Of a DNA stretch of 64,000 nt, positions 30,888 through 41,137 are shown piece by piece. Under the pieces are notes generated by a model that saw only the letters and a list, made by a program, of their open reading frames with translations, searched no databases and was not told the origin of the DNA. The stretch is from positions 186,001-250,000 of the forward strand of contig BGKB01000065.1 in NCBI GenBank assembly GCA_003116975.1, in the 5' to 3' direction. This stretch comes from Aurantiochytrium sp. KH105 (Eukaryota; Sar; Bigyra; Thraustochytrida; Thraustochytriidae). Numbering within the stretch: the first letter of the stretch is position 1; every line of letters begins with the position of its first letter. Position numbers and translations under genes: made by a program.

Positions 30888-33698
30888 ATGATGCTCGCGA
30901 ACTCTTCGATGCGCGGCCTCTCGCAGCGCAGCGTCCGGGCCACCGGCGCCGCGGCCAGGGCCCTGCGCGGAAACCAGCAGGTCGCAGGCTTCGCGTCCAA
31001 CGCCAAGGACATCCCCGAGGAGGCGGATGTCGTCGTCGTCGGCGGTGGCTCCATCGGATCCTCCGTCCTCTACCACCTCCAGGAGCGCGGCCTCAACGCC
31101 GTCCTCCTCGAAAAGGACCAACTCACAGCCGGCACCACCTGGCACAGTGCCGGCATGCTCTGGCGCCTCCGGCCCTCGGATATCGACGTCCAGCTCCACA
31201 CGTACACGCGCGAAATGTGCAAAAAGCTCGAGGAGGAGACCGAAACCCCCAGCTTCACCGAGAACGGCGGCCTTTTCATTGCCACCAACAAGGAGCGCAT
31301 GGCCGAGTACGAGCGCCTCACCGAGATCGGCAAATACTTTGGCATCGAGTCCCGCGTCCTCAAGCCCCACGAGATCCAGGACGTGCACCCCCTCATCGCT
31401 GTCGATGACGTCTACGGCGGCATGTACTCGCCCACCGACGGCACCATCGACCCCTCCGGCGTCGTCACGGCCTACTCCAAGGCCGCACGCAAGCGGGGCG
31501 GCCGCATCTTCGAGGGCGTCGGCGTTGCCAGCATCGAGACTGAGCAGAGCAAGACCACCAACTCCAAGCAGGTCACCTCCGTGACCACCACCACTGGCCA
31601 CCGCATCAAGACCAAGTGGGTGGTCAACGCCGCCGGCGCATGGGCCAACAACATTGCCGCCATGGTCGACACCAAGCTTCCCCTTCTCGCCATGAAGCAC
31701 GCCATGGTCGTGACTGAGAAGATCGAGGGCATGCACCCTGGTCTCCCCAACGTTCGCGACCACGATCTCAGCATCTACCTCAAGACGCAGGGTGACGCCA
31801 TGGCCATTGGTGGCTACGAGCAGAACCCCGAGTTCTGGGACGTCGTTGACCCGAGCTTCGCCTTTGGTCTCTTCGAGCTCGACTGGGAGACCTTTGGCCA
31901 GAACCTCGAGGGCCATCTTATTCGCTGCCCCGCCGTCGAGACCGCGGGCATCAAGTCCACCGTCTGCGGCCCAGAGTCCTTCACGCCTGACCACAAGCCG
32001 CTCGTCGGCCCCCAGCCGGGCGTCCGCGGCCTCTTCAACGCCTGCGGCTTCAACTCTATGGGTATGATGCTTGGCGGTGGCATGGGCCGTGAGGTCGCCA
32101 CCTGGATCACCGAGGGCTCTCCCTCGCTCGATCTCTTTAGCTTCGACTGCTCGCGCTTCCACCCGGAGACCGTCGAGGACCCGAAGTGGGTCATCGACCG
32201 CACGCACGAGAGCTACGCCAAGACCTACGCCATTGTCTTCCCCCACGATGAGGCCCTCGCCGGCCGTGGCGCCCGCAAGTCTGCTCTCTACGACCAGCTC
32301 GCCGAGCGCGGCTGCTTCTTCCAGGCCCGCCACGGCTTCGAGCGCCCCGGATGGTTCGTGCCTCCTACCGATGGTCGCAAGGCTGACAACGCCGTCAAGC
32401 CCTACGACTACTACGGTGCCTACGCCGACGGTGGCTGGCGTCTCGCGCCCTCCAAGCGCGACTCCCCGGACTGCCCGCCTGACATCCCCAAGAACGAGGA
32501 CAACACCTACCTTAACCTCGTTGAGGACGAGCTCACCTTTTACTGGCCCAAGAACCACGATGTCGTCGGCGAGGAATGCCGTGCCGCGCGCGAGGGTGTC
32601 GCCATCTTTGACCAGTCCTACTTTGGCAAGTTCTTCCTCCGTGGCCCCGATGCCAAGGCCGCCGTCCAGTACATGTGCGGCGCCGACATGGACAAGCAAA
32701 AGCTTGGCACCGTTACCTACACCCCGCTCTGTAACGAGCGCGGTGGCACCGAGGCCGATCTTACCGTGACCTGCCTCCCTGACGGCTCGGGCTACTACTT
32801 TGCTGCCGGTGGTAACACCGTCACCAAGGACTTTGAGTGGATCAACCGCGTCATTGAGCAAAAGGGCTTCGACTGCACGCTCACCGACTCGAGCGATGAC
32901 TACGCCATGATCTCCGTCCAGGGCCCGCATAGCCGCGCTCTGCTCGAGGGCCTCATCACTTCCAACAACGACCTCTCCAACAAGTCGCAGCCCTTCTCCA
33001 CTTGCCAGGAGCTCAGCATTGGCGGCCACGATGTCTACTGCCTGCGCCTCACCTTTGTCGGTGAGCTCGGTTTTGAGATTCATGCCCCCTCCGCCTACGC
33101 CGCCGACGTGTACAAGCTCATCCGCGAGGCTGGTGAAAAGTACGAGGCCGAGCACGGTGTCCCCGTCCGCGATGCTGGCTACCGCGCCATCGACTCGCTC
33201 TCCGCCGAGAAGAGCTTCCGTCACTGGCACGCCGATCTCAGCAACGCCGATACCCCGCTCGAGGCCAACATTGGCTTCACCGTGCTCTCCAAGCTCAAGC
33301 GCGAGGACTGCCCCGAGTTTATTGGTCGTGAAGCCCTCCAGAAGCAGCGCGCCGAGGGTCTCCAGCGCAAGCTCGTCTGCCTCTCCGTCGACGACTCCAA
33401 CGTCCCATTGCACGGCATGGAGTCCATCTGGCGTGACGGCGTCTGCATGGGTCTTATCCGCTCCAACGCCTACGGCCACTCCGTCGGCCGCAGCATCGCT
33501 TACGGCTACGTGGCCCGCGACCCTGAGGATGGCAAGATCACCAACAAGTGGCTCGAGGCCGGCAAGTGGGAGATTGGCGATAAGGGCGCCAAGCACCCCG
33601 CCACCTTCCACAAGAGCGCTCCCTTTGACCCCACGAACCTCCGCGTCAAGGGCAAGTACGACGAGGCTCGCGCCCAGGAAGCCGAGGCTGCCAAGTAA
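30888..33698 (+). CDS. SARDH: Sarcosine dehydrogenase, mitochondrial (FAD domain plus GcvT-like folate domain)
   Basis: 936 residues, ATG 30888, TAA 33696-33698. A basic, Ser/Ala-rich N-terminus (residues 1-38, ending VAGFASNAK) is a likely mitochondrial presequence. The FAD motif VVVVGGGSIGSS lies at 48-59, and the covalent-flavin region TAGTTWHSAGMLWRLRPSD has its His at about 86. TTWHxAGxLWxLRPSD, ENGGLFIA and DGTIDPSG are close to animal SARDH. The C-terminal part is a GcvT-type tetrahydrofolate domain. The reaction is sarcosine to glycine plus a one-carbon unit, with electrons passed to ETF. It is the last step of the proposed betaine-to-glycine route with the Rieske oxygenase and DMGDH. 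Codons are strongly biased to C or G endings, as expected for a well-expressed gene. A long antisense frame is an artefact of this bias. Confidence 0.92.
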   Translation: MMLANSSMRGLSQRSVRATGAAARALRGNQQVAGFASNAKDIPEEADVVVVGGGSIGSSVLYHLQERGLNAVLLEKDQLTAGTTWHSAGMLWRLRPSDIDVQLHTYTREMCKKLEEETETPSFTENGGLFIATNKERMAEYERLTEIGKYFGIESRVLKPHEIQDVHPLIAVDDVYGGMYSPTDGTIDPSGVVTAYSKAARKRGGRIFEGVGVASIETEQSKTTNSKQVTSVTTTTGHRIKTKWVVNAAGAWANNIAAMVDTKLPLLAMKHAMVVTEKIEGMHPGLPNVRDHDLSIYLKTQGDAMAIGGYEQNPEFWDVVDPSFAFGLFELDWETFGQNLEGHLIRCPAVETAGIKSTVCGPESFTPDHKPLVGPQPGVRGLFNACGFNSMGMMLGGGMGREVATWITEGSPSLDLFSFDCSRFHPETVEDPKWVIDRTHESYAKTYAIVFPHDEALAGRGARKSALYDQLAERGCFFQARHGFERPGWFVPPTDGRKADNAVKPYDYYGAYADGGWRLAPSKRDSPDCPPDIPKNEDNTYLNLVEDELTFYWPKNHDVVGEECRAAREGVAIFDQSYFGKFFLRGPDAKAAVQYMCGADMDKQKLGTVTYTPLCNERGGTEADLTVTCLPDGSGYYFAAGGNTVTKDFEWINRVIEQKGFDCTLTDSSDDYAMISVQGPHSRALLEGLITSNNDLSNKSQPFSTCQELSIGGHDVYCLRLTFVGELGFEIHAPSAYAADVYKLIREAGEKYEAEHGVPVRDAGYRAIDSLSAEKSFRHWHADLSNADTPLEANIGFTVLSKLKREDCPEFIGREALQKQRAEGLQRKLVCLSVDDSNVPLHGMESIWRDGVCMGLIRSNAYGHSVGRSIAYGYVARDPEDGKITNKWLEAGKWEIGDKGAKHPATFHKSAPFDPTNLRVKGKYDEARAQEAEAAK

Positions 33699-34505
33699 AG
33701 ATCGCCCAGCGAGTGCATCATCCCTTCATCTTTCAACCACCTCTTGGCCGCGTGACATCGAATGTACGTATACCTTCCTTCCTGTGTCTCGTTTTTGCTT
33801 TTGCTTTGCTTTGTCAGCTTCTTTTCTCTCTTTTGCTCTTCGCCGCCCCACTGCTACTTCTTGATTTTTCTTGTTCCCCTTCTTGCTCTCATCTTGATGA
33901 CGAATGATGACGGTGCGGCAGACACGGCGCAAAAGTTCAGTCGCCAAGAGTGTTTCGTTCTCAAATCAAAGAGAAAACAAACTGATCTTGTGTGCTTTAA
34001 TGATGACGGCTTGTGGGTTTCTGAGACTCTTACATTTTCGATTGACTCAAAACTTGCGCTCTCCAAGCTGACAAACGAACACTGACCAAAACTGTTCTTG
34101 TGACATTCATTAGAAAGAGTCCTTCGATGAATTCGAATCGAGATCATTTTTACCCCCACATGCTGAAAAAGCTGATCTCTACGTAATTTTCGCTGTTGCA
34201 GATTTCCGGAGAACTTTGACGAACCAAAGTCGTATCTCTCGGCTTCATCTCCCTTTGTGTGTATGTAGTCCGTGCATGCGGTCTCCCTGGCGCCCTTTCC
34301 TTTTGGGTATATTGTCGAGAACTTGTGGATCCGATTCGAACGAACTTTCATGCGCTCCTTTTTCCATGGCATAGTGCTCTTGACATCTCTGTTGTGAAGA
34401 AAGCTTCTCTTCCGCTTCATTCCTCTTTGAAAAGCGAATTGAGGCATAAAGGTGCAAAAAACGATATCGAGCCCAGGCCCCGCGCCAGACACACGCCCTC
34501 TACTG
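33699..34505. other. Convergent intergenic region (SARDH / bZIP 1)
   Basis: No gene supported; the base composition turns AT-richer after about 33.9 kb. It must hold both 3' ends. Confidence 0.4.
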
Positions 34506-36203
34506 CTATGCTGATTCGACACTCTCCACGCCACAAATGCGAAACAGCTCCGAGTGCTGCCTTCGATGGATTGCTAGGTGCTCCGGAAGGATTGTTGACC
34601 CATCTTCGGTGAAAATCATGTCCACGGAACGAAAGGATCTCATCACTCCGATAGGGTTTGACACAACCGTAAGGACGTGGCATCTATTTGGATCGTGTCC
34701 GTCTTCCACAATAAGATGTCCATACAAGAGTGTGCAGTCTGTGAGAGGCTCGGAAGTCCCACTTGGTTCAATTTTGACCACCTTCTCCACGTGACGAGAG
34801 CTCTCGAGACCCGTACTGAGACCCAAAATGTAGCATTGGACAGGCGTCGCCTCCTGAAACATATCGCGCACGTGAGGGGTGAGAATGAATGCCTGCGGAT
34901 ACAACTGTTTGACCTGTTTTGTTGCAAGCAGAGGAATCTCCACGCTCCCTTGCGAGTCCTGTTCTGTGAATCTCAAGAGTTCCACATCAATGTCGAGCTC
35001 TCCAAGCACGTTGGCATCCAAAAGTGACGTCAAGACCTCAATTTTTCGCTTCACTCCGGGTATGAGAAGTCCGTCGTGCTTATTATATGCCATTGCGCTC
35101 GTGAGGTACTGCCAAAAACGATCGCACAGAACCTTGGCAGGTAGAGGAACATCGACCGTTTCGCCGCGCATGTTAAACCGTTTGCACGCACTGAGCGGGC
35201 CTTGTGGAAGTCGCTGGTGCCGCAGCGTCACGTTCAAGCCCTGCGTTGTGCGAAACCCTGGAGTATCGGTCCAGAACGTCGACGTGTGCACCAAACCGAT
35301 AATGTGCTCGATGCAGCCCGAAACGCCTGCCTGCAACGCGACCGCGCGCTCGTGCTCGTCTTCATTAAGGGCCTCGACTTGTTCTGCGACAGGAACGAAG
35401 AATTTGCGCACAAAGTCCTTGTGCCTGCGGATTTGTTCGCGCAAAAGTCTGTTTTCGCGGGACAGATCCACGTTGCCCGCGTATCGCAAGGCGTCGACTT
35501 CGAGCTCGAGCTCTGCAATGCGCTCAAGAAAAAGATTCTGCTCCTCCTCCAGAGCAGAATTCAGCTCTCGCAGGTTCACTACTTCTGTGCGTCTCTTTCG
35601 TCTGCTCCGACGACTCGCTGCAGCGTTTCGTTCCTTGAGCGTCGAGAGATTTTCATCTTCAGTGACATCTGTCATTTCTTGTTTGTCCTTGGCCGCGGCC
35701 TTATTCGACGCAGAGCCTTCGCCGCCGTCATCGAGCCTTTTCTGGGCCCCATTCTGGTCCATGTTTCCGGTTTTAGCGATGGCTTTGGTTTTGACGGCAG
35801 CCTTTTTGCCCTTGGCTTTGCCCATGGTGTCGTCGTTCTTGGCTCTGTTGTTGTGCCTACGCGAGCCGTCGCTCGCCGTTCTGGGCGCCGCAGCGATCGA
35901 CGTCGAGGTTGGCGAAGCTGCTGGCGACGTGGTGCTACGGCTCGCCAGCGCCGCCGGTCGCTCTGCGTCGAGCGTCTCCGCAGCCGCCGCAAGGTGCGCG
36001 GCGTCTGGACGGCCGCGCGCCGCGCGGGCGAGCGGCTCGGCGCTCTCCTTCTCCGCCGGCTCCTCCAGGTCGAGGTCCAGGCCGAGGTCCAAGTCCAGGT
36101 CGAGCCCGGCGTCGAGGTCCAGCTCGGCGTCCAGACTCAGCTCGAGCCCGAGCTCCATCTCCGCGCCCTCCGCGAGGCCGGCCTCGGCCCCCTCGCGCGT
36201 CAT
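34506..36203 (-). CDS. bZIP protein with START-like C-terminal region, paralogue 1
   Basis: 565 residues from the preferred ATG 36203 (MTREGAEAGL); the frame is open upstream to 36383 but that part is compositionally skewed. Residues 16-46 are an alternating Leu/Asp/Glu run (LDLDLDLGLDLDL), a possible acidic activation segment. The basic region ERNAAASRRSRRKRR lies at 191-205 with N-x7-R-x9-L spacing; the zipper Leu/aromatic positions are L211, L218, F225, L232, L239. It then shares the family block ENRLLREQIRRHKDFV, the signature GLVHTSTFW and, near the C-terminus, NRCHVLTVVSNPIGVMRSF. The C-terminal region is probably START-like (inferred from stramenopile bZIP fusions). It is a nuclear factor by inference, and closest to paralogue 2: both have Ser, not Cys, in the basic region. 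Confidence 0.85.
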   Translation of the reverse strand: MTREGAEAGLAEGAEMELGLELSLDAELDLDAGLDLDLDLGLDLDLEEPAEKESAEPLARAARGRPDAAHLAAAAETLDAERPAALASRSTTSPAASPTSTSIAAAPRTASDGSRRHNNRAKNDDTMGKAKGKKAAVKTKAIAKTGNMDQNGAQKRLDDGGEGSASNKAAAKDKQEMTDVTEDENLSTLKERNAAASRRSRRKRRTEVVNLRELNSALEEEQNLFLERIAELELEVDALRYAGNVDLSRENRLLREQIRRHKDFVRKFFVPVAEQVEALNEDEHERAVALQAGVSGCIEHIIGLVHTSTFWTDTPGFRTTQGLNVTLRHQRLPQGPLSACKRFNMRGETVDVPLPAKVLCDRFWQYLTSAMAYNKHDGLLIPGVKRKIEVLTSLLDANVLGELDIDVELLRFTEQDSQGSVEIPLLATKQVKQLYPQAFILTPHVRDMFQEATPVQCYILGLSTGLESSRHVEKVVKIEPSGTSEPLTDCTLLYGHLIVEDGHDPNRCHVLTVVSNPIGVMRSFRSVDMIFTEDGSTILPEHLAIHRRQHSELFRICGVESVESA

Positions 36204-37062
36204 CGTGCGCGCGCGCCTCGCCTCGCCGCGCCGCGCCGCGTCGCGCCGCGCCGCGCTTCGTGTCGCCTCGGATGCCGTCGATCCGGGTCTGCTTTCGCTC
36301 GGCGCTTGTGACACGGACTCGCTTCGCGTATACTTACTACCTAACTTACTAACGTTGATGCGTACGACTGGAAAACACGCCACGCATGCGTCTCTACTGC
36401 AGCTTGGGTCGCCCGCTGCCGGCAGTAGCAGTAGCTGGCCAGCTAGCTGGAGAAGTGCTGCGATGAGGATGGATGAAATGGGGGCAAGGAGAACGAACGT
36501 GAGTCCTCTGTGGCTTGCGTTGCGATTCTGATCGGCAGGGTTTTAGGCGACTGCGATGATGAATCTCACGTATGTCACATACTCGTTAGCTGTCACGAGC
36601 AGTGGAAAATGTTCCGCTTGCGTGCAGAGCAAGCAAGAGGCAGTGGACGACTTCGCGGAGGACGGGCTTTACTTCATCACAAGCTGGAGAGAAAACACGG
36701 CTCCCAAAGATCGATTTTACGCGGATGCTGGAAAATTGTACATAAAGGAAAGGAAAAATGCATGGAAAGAAACATCATGAGGCGTGTGCGAGTCAAAGGT
36801 ACCTTCCTATTAATTCGGACATGATAGTTCTCTACATCACCCATAGATCTGGCTCGCATCGCCAGGTCTGACCTAATCAGAGAGTACGCCGAGATAGATA
36901 GATCACTGGTCGCACGCACTTTCGTGGAAAAAGAAAAGAAAAGAGTAAGCCCTTGTGGGCCGTTTCGGTTCTTGCTCTTGTACCTCTCGTTTCTGTCTCT
37001 GTTGTTGTAATAATTATTGTTGTTGCTGCTGCTGCTGATGATGATGATGACGATGATTGTTG
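36204..37062. other. Intergenic between bZIP 1 and bZIP 2
   Basis: No gene supported. GTT/GCT/GAT triplets occur at about 37003-37060 just after the end of bZIP 2. Confidence 0.4.
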
Positions 37063-38719
37063 TTACGGCGCCAAGTTAGGTACGCCGCAGCCACGAAAAA
37101 GATAAGACTGTTTCTGTCGCTGGACCTCCAGGTGCTCTGGGTGAATTGAACCATCTGCAGAAAATATTTCGTTCACCGAGCCGAACGAGGTGACCATCCC
37201 AATTGGTTGCGACACAGCCGTGATGACATGGCAGGTGCTTGAGTCGTTTGGGTCTTCAATGATAACGGTTCCAAGCACAAGACTACTGTCGTCTCGTGCC
37301 TCCGTACTCTGTATCCGGTCGAGGTTCGGTGCTCCTTGCAGGTGTCGAAAACCATCCGTTCCTCCATGGAGTGCCACAATGTAGCACTTTACCGGTACGG
37401 CCTCCTCAAACGCACCTTGCACTTGCGGAGACAGTATAAAAGTTTGCGGGTACAAAGACTTGGTCTGGCGGGTCACAATCAAGCAAGTCTCCTTGCAAAT
37501 GTCAGCCTCGGTTTCTAGGAAACGTAGTATCTCAACATCCGCATCGAGCTCCGCCAGCACATCAGCATTCATGTGCGAGGTGAAGACCTCGATGTCGCGT
37601 GTCACGCCTGGCCTGCACATAGATTTTACATGCTGAAGCGGCCTTTCTTTGGCCAAATGTTTCCAGAGCTGCGCACTCATGGATTCTGCTGGCATGGGGA
37701 CGTGCAGCGCCTCGCTGCGTAAGTTCCAGCGCTTACATGCGCTCACCGGACCGTAAGGGAGACGCTGCTGCCGCAAATCCACGTTCATGCCCTGATCCAA
37801 CCGAAATCCCGGCGTTTTTTCCCAGCACGTCGATGTGTGAATAAGGCCGATGATCTGCTCAATGCAGCTTGAGATTCCTCCCTGCAGAGCCATGGCGCGC
37901 TCGTGATTGCCCCTTTCTAGCATTTCTGCCTTCTCGGCCGCAGGGAGGAAGAAAGTTCGAATGAATTCAGTGTGCCTGCGGATCTGCTCACGCAAGAGTC
38001 GATTCTCTTGATCGAGGTCTACATTCCCGGCAAATCGAAGAGTCTCGATTTCTTGCTCAAGCACGGCAATGCGCTGTAGAAAGAGGTCTTGCTCTTGCTC
38101 AAGCGCACTATTTTTCTCTCGAAGACTGTCGACCTCGGCGCGCCTTTTCCCGTCGGCTTTTGCGACTTGCTGCAGCATTCCGTGCTTTAAGCGCCTCGGG
38201 TGTCCACTTGTTTGCAATGTTTTTGCTGCTGCTCGACCCTTCGCTTGATGTTCGCGACTTGTGTGATGCCGACATCGAGCCCGTCGCTGGAGATTTCGTG
38301 GTCTGCAAAGCTGTAGTACTCTTCTTCGTCTCAGGCGTTGTGTCTTGGCACGGACGATGAAGAATACCTGCTCCCACGAGCACCCTTTCGTGCGATGAAC
38401 CCACGCTGGTGCCAGTGTCCTTGTGCGCGAGCGTTCCTTGCTCTATGTACGCGTACACGGCATCCACGTCCAGCTCCAGGAACTCCTGATCGTGCTCGAC
38501 ATTGTCTTCAAGCTTAATCTCCAGGTGTAGCTCCTCCTCCTGCTGCTGGCGCCAGTCTTTCTGGTGCTCGTGCTTGTCCTGGTACCTCGTCTCCCTGCCC
38601 GAGGCGCCCGGGCCCGCCCAAGGTCTCTCCGCCATCGCGTACCCCTCGTACGCGTCGAGGGCCATCGCCGGTCCCGCAGCCGCGGCGACGACGGTCTCGC
38701 GCGGCGACGGCGGCGCCAT
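37063..38719 (-). CDS. bZIP protein with START-like C-terminal region, paralogue 2 (one frame change in the basic region)
   Basis: The likely start is ATG 38719 (MAPPSPRETV), with ATG 38665 (MALDAYEGYA) as alternative. The N-terminal frame carries LEIKLEDNVEHDQEFLELDV and reaches the basic region LKARNAAASRKSRRE, then leaves frame. The remainder (RRAEVDSLREKNSALEQ, ENRLLREQIRRHTEFI, GLIHTSTCW, STCHVITAVSQPIGMVTSF) continues in another frame to the stop at 37063. The switch falls in the run GGGAAAA (38145-38151 on the plus strand, TTTTCCC), one base longer than expected from paralogue 1 (SRRSRRKRRTEV). A homopolymer sequencing error is the simplest explanation; a real frameshift would truncate the protein before the zipper. 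No intron consensus explains it. Confidence 0.75.
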
Positions 38720-40809
38720 GCGGCAGGGCTCGTTCGCGCTCTTGCTCTTCGCTGGTTGCTCTTTGCTCTTTGCTCGCAGACGATCGGTCGATCGATCGAT
38801 CGGCACCCGAAGAAAGCGTATATCCCAAGCTGCAGGACCAAAGTCTGCACGTGCCGCGCCACTGGCTTGCGACTCCTAGCTGCGGCTACTCTAGCAGCAG
38901 TGGCGGGTGCCAGTCCCGTCCAGTCCAGTCCCGTGCAGGCACGCGCACTTCTCGCTCGCCTGAACGCGATCAACGCAAGGGCAACTCGAGGCTCTGCGGC
39001 CGCGCAAACGCCGCCGCCGCCGACCGTCGCGGCGCGAGATGGCGCGAAGGCGCTCTCGGAGGGGACTCTTCGACCGGGATGAGATGAGATTGGCGCGGCC
39101 TGGAGACATTGCGATGCTAGCATTGCCTTGACTTGCCTTTCGAGCGCCTCGGCGCGCGGCAGGAGCGGCACGACGCGCCGACGTGCGCGGACATGGAGAG
39201 GCCCGTCTGCGTACAGGCGGAACGCGGTTCCGGGAGCCGCAGAACGGCGAGAGAGGCGGTCGAAAAAAGCTGGCACGGCAGGGCACGGCTCGGCTCGGCT
39301 CGGCACGGGCCTCGCCTCGCCTCGCCTCGCCTGCCGTGGCAAGCTGGACACAGCTCCAAGTCAGGCAGAAGCAAGCAAGAAAGACTTCGGCGACCCGCCC
39401 TGCTCTGCCTGCAGACGGCGTGTTTCCCGCAAAAGTGGGCGCTGCGCGAGGCTTGCAACTGCAAGGCCAGCAGCATTTTTCCAGCGCCAAGATGTGGCCG
39501 TGGGCAGCGAGATGGCCTAGCTCATCACCAGGTTCCAAGTGGACATGCGTCCGCATGGCGCAATGCATCAACTGTGGGTCTTGGTCATGTCTGGTCACAG
39601 ATTGGTGCGCAATATACGCTGGCTGATCAACTAACATGAATGCGAGCGAGAAGGCCGCCGCCTCTGCATTGCCGAACGACAATGAAAACCGCACCAGCAG
39701 CCATAGTCAGAGGTGCAGGCCACGACCGACGCCCACGCGCGTGTACCCAATGGCTATTTCGAGGAGGCCTCTTTTGTCGCATTCGGGACGTCAAACGCGG
39801 CTACAGACACGGTTCCAGACCGTCTCTACGGCGTACCTGGCAAGGCCCGTATGGCGAGCATGATACAAGAAAAAGTACTCCATAGGCCGCGAAAAGGGAG
39901 AGAGTAGGGGAATACGTGCATTTGAAACCATGGCCAGCTTGCTTGCTTGCTTGCTTGCTCAAGTGTCGAGGTCGCTGCCGGTAGCACGAAGCGCAATAAA
40001 TCTGCTGTGGGGAAAATGCATCTCCGTTTCCGGATGCACACACGGGATGCTAAATTGTGGGTCCGGAGGAGAGCCTTTTGGAGGTTCACCCCGCCCGTGT
40101 GGCAGCTGCCACTGGTGCGAACACCACTCTTCGACGTCGAAGCGAAAAGGAGCGGCAGGTGGCTTTCTTTGCTTCCGTTCCAATCGGAACCAGACTTGGA
40201 GCGCCGATTTGGCAATCAAGGCAGAGAGTTTCACTCCACTTCCATTCTCAAGAAGGTAGACCACGCGTTGCCGTCGTATCGCAGATCTGTTGGTTGGTGC
40301 GTACGTAGTACGTCGCCGTGGCAGCTGGAGAGCCAAAGATGTCTCTTTCAACGGCCGGACTTGCTTCCCGCGGGCGGTCTTGCGCTCATAATCATGACCA
40401 GGCGCCGAGACCGGCGCTCAATGCTGGCGGATTGGATCATTGACTGGTTACTTGGCTGGGCAAATGGAATGGTGCTTGCATATAATGGGCGGCATTTGAG
40501 TGAGGGACGGCGAGTTTAAATTTCTTTATTGCGCAAGCAACGCCTTTCCGGACGGACATTTCTTGGCACGACTCGGCAGCAAGAAAGTTCCCGCATCATG
40601 TTCATCATCAGAGAATAATCTGTATGCAGTACAATCCTGGTCATTGTGCAGCGCCCGTCTAGCAAGCTAAGCTATTGCTCTTTCGTCGAGGAAATTTTCA
40701 AGACAGGAGTGCTCGGAACGGTCAACGCTTGCATTTGCATGCACTGGAAAGCTTGTCTTTGCACATGCACCAAGTGCCGATCAATCTATGTCAAACACTG
40801 GCACAAGTT
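38720..40809. other. Intergenic between bZIP 2 and the pogo-like element
   Basis: No gene supported. Contents: (ATCG)n at about 38786-38803, CGGCT/CGCCT pentamers at about 39292-39340, and (GCTT)n at 39938-39960. Confidence 0.4.
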
Positions 40810-40912
40810 TCTTCTCCCCTCCAGATTTTGGCCTTTCCCTTTTCTTGATAAAATTGGAGCGGCAAGTTCGGCCTCCGCTTGTATAATTAGGAGAGGTGCT
40901 GTTCAGGGCTAC

Positions 40913-41105
40913 ATGGAGTCTGTTCTCGGCCTCGCCGTAGATTCATAATCTTGGTCATGAAAACCTGCGAAAGCATTTCCCTGAGGACTAGATTATTTGA
41001 ATTGTATCGGTTCCTATGCACTCGAGACATCTTGTAGTACTTTGCGGCAAGCTGCGATCGTCCTCTTTTTCCCAAGGAAATATCAAGCTGAAAATTATTC
41101 GAAAT
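40913..41105 (+). repeat. Direct repeat, left copy, next to the transposase 3' end
   Basis: Shares ATGGAGTCTG at its start and TGTAG-ACTTTGCGGCAAGC further in with 44697-44905, in the same orientation, diverged between blocks. The right copy lies inside the nested element. Confidence 0.55.
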
Positions 41106-41137
41106 TGCAGTGTTCAACAAGCGCCTTACTTTTAGGT

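Noticed and set aside
30843-33611. 922-codon minus-strand ORF opposite SARDH
   Set aside because: Antisense shadow, same reason.
33854-34534. 226-codon minus-strand ORF next to bZIP 1
   Set aside because: No family resemblance and it overlaps the 3' end of the bZIP 1 gene in another frame.
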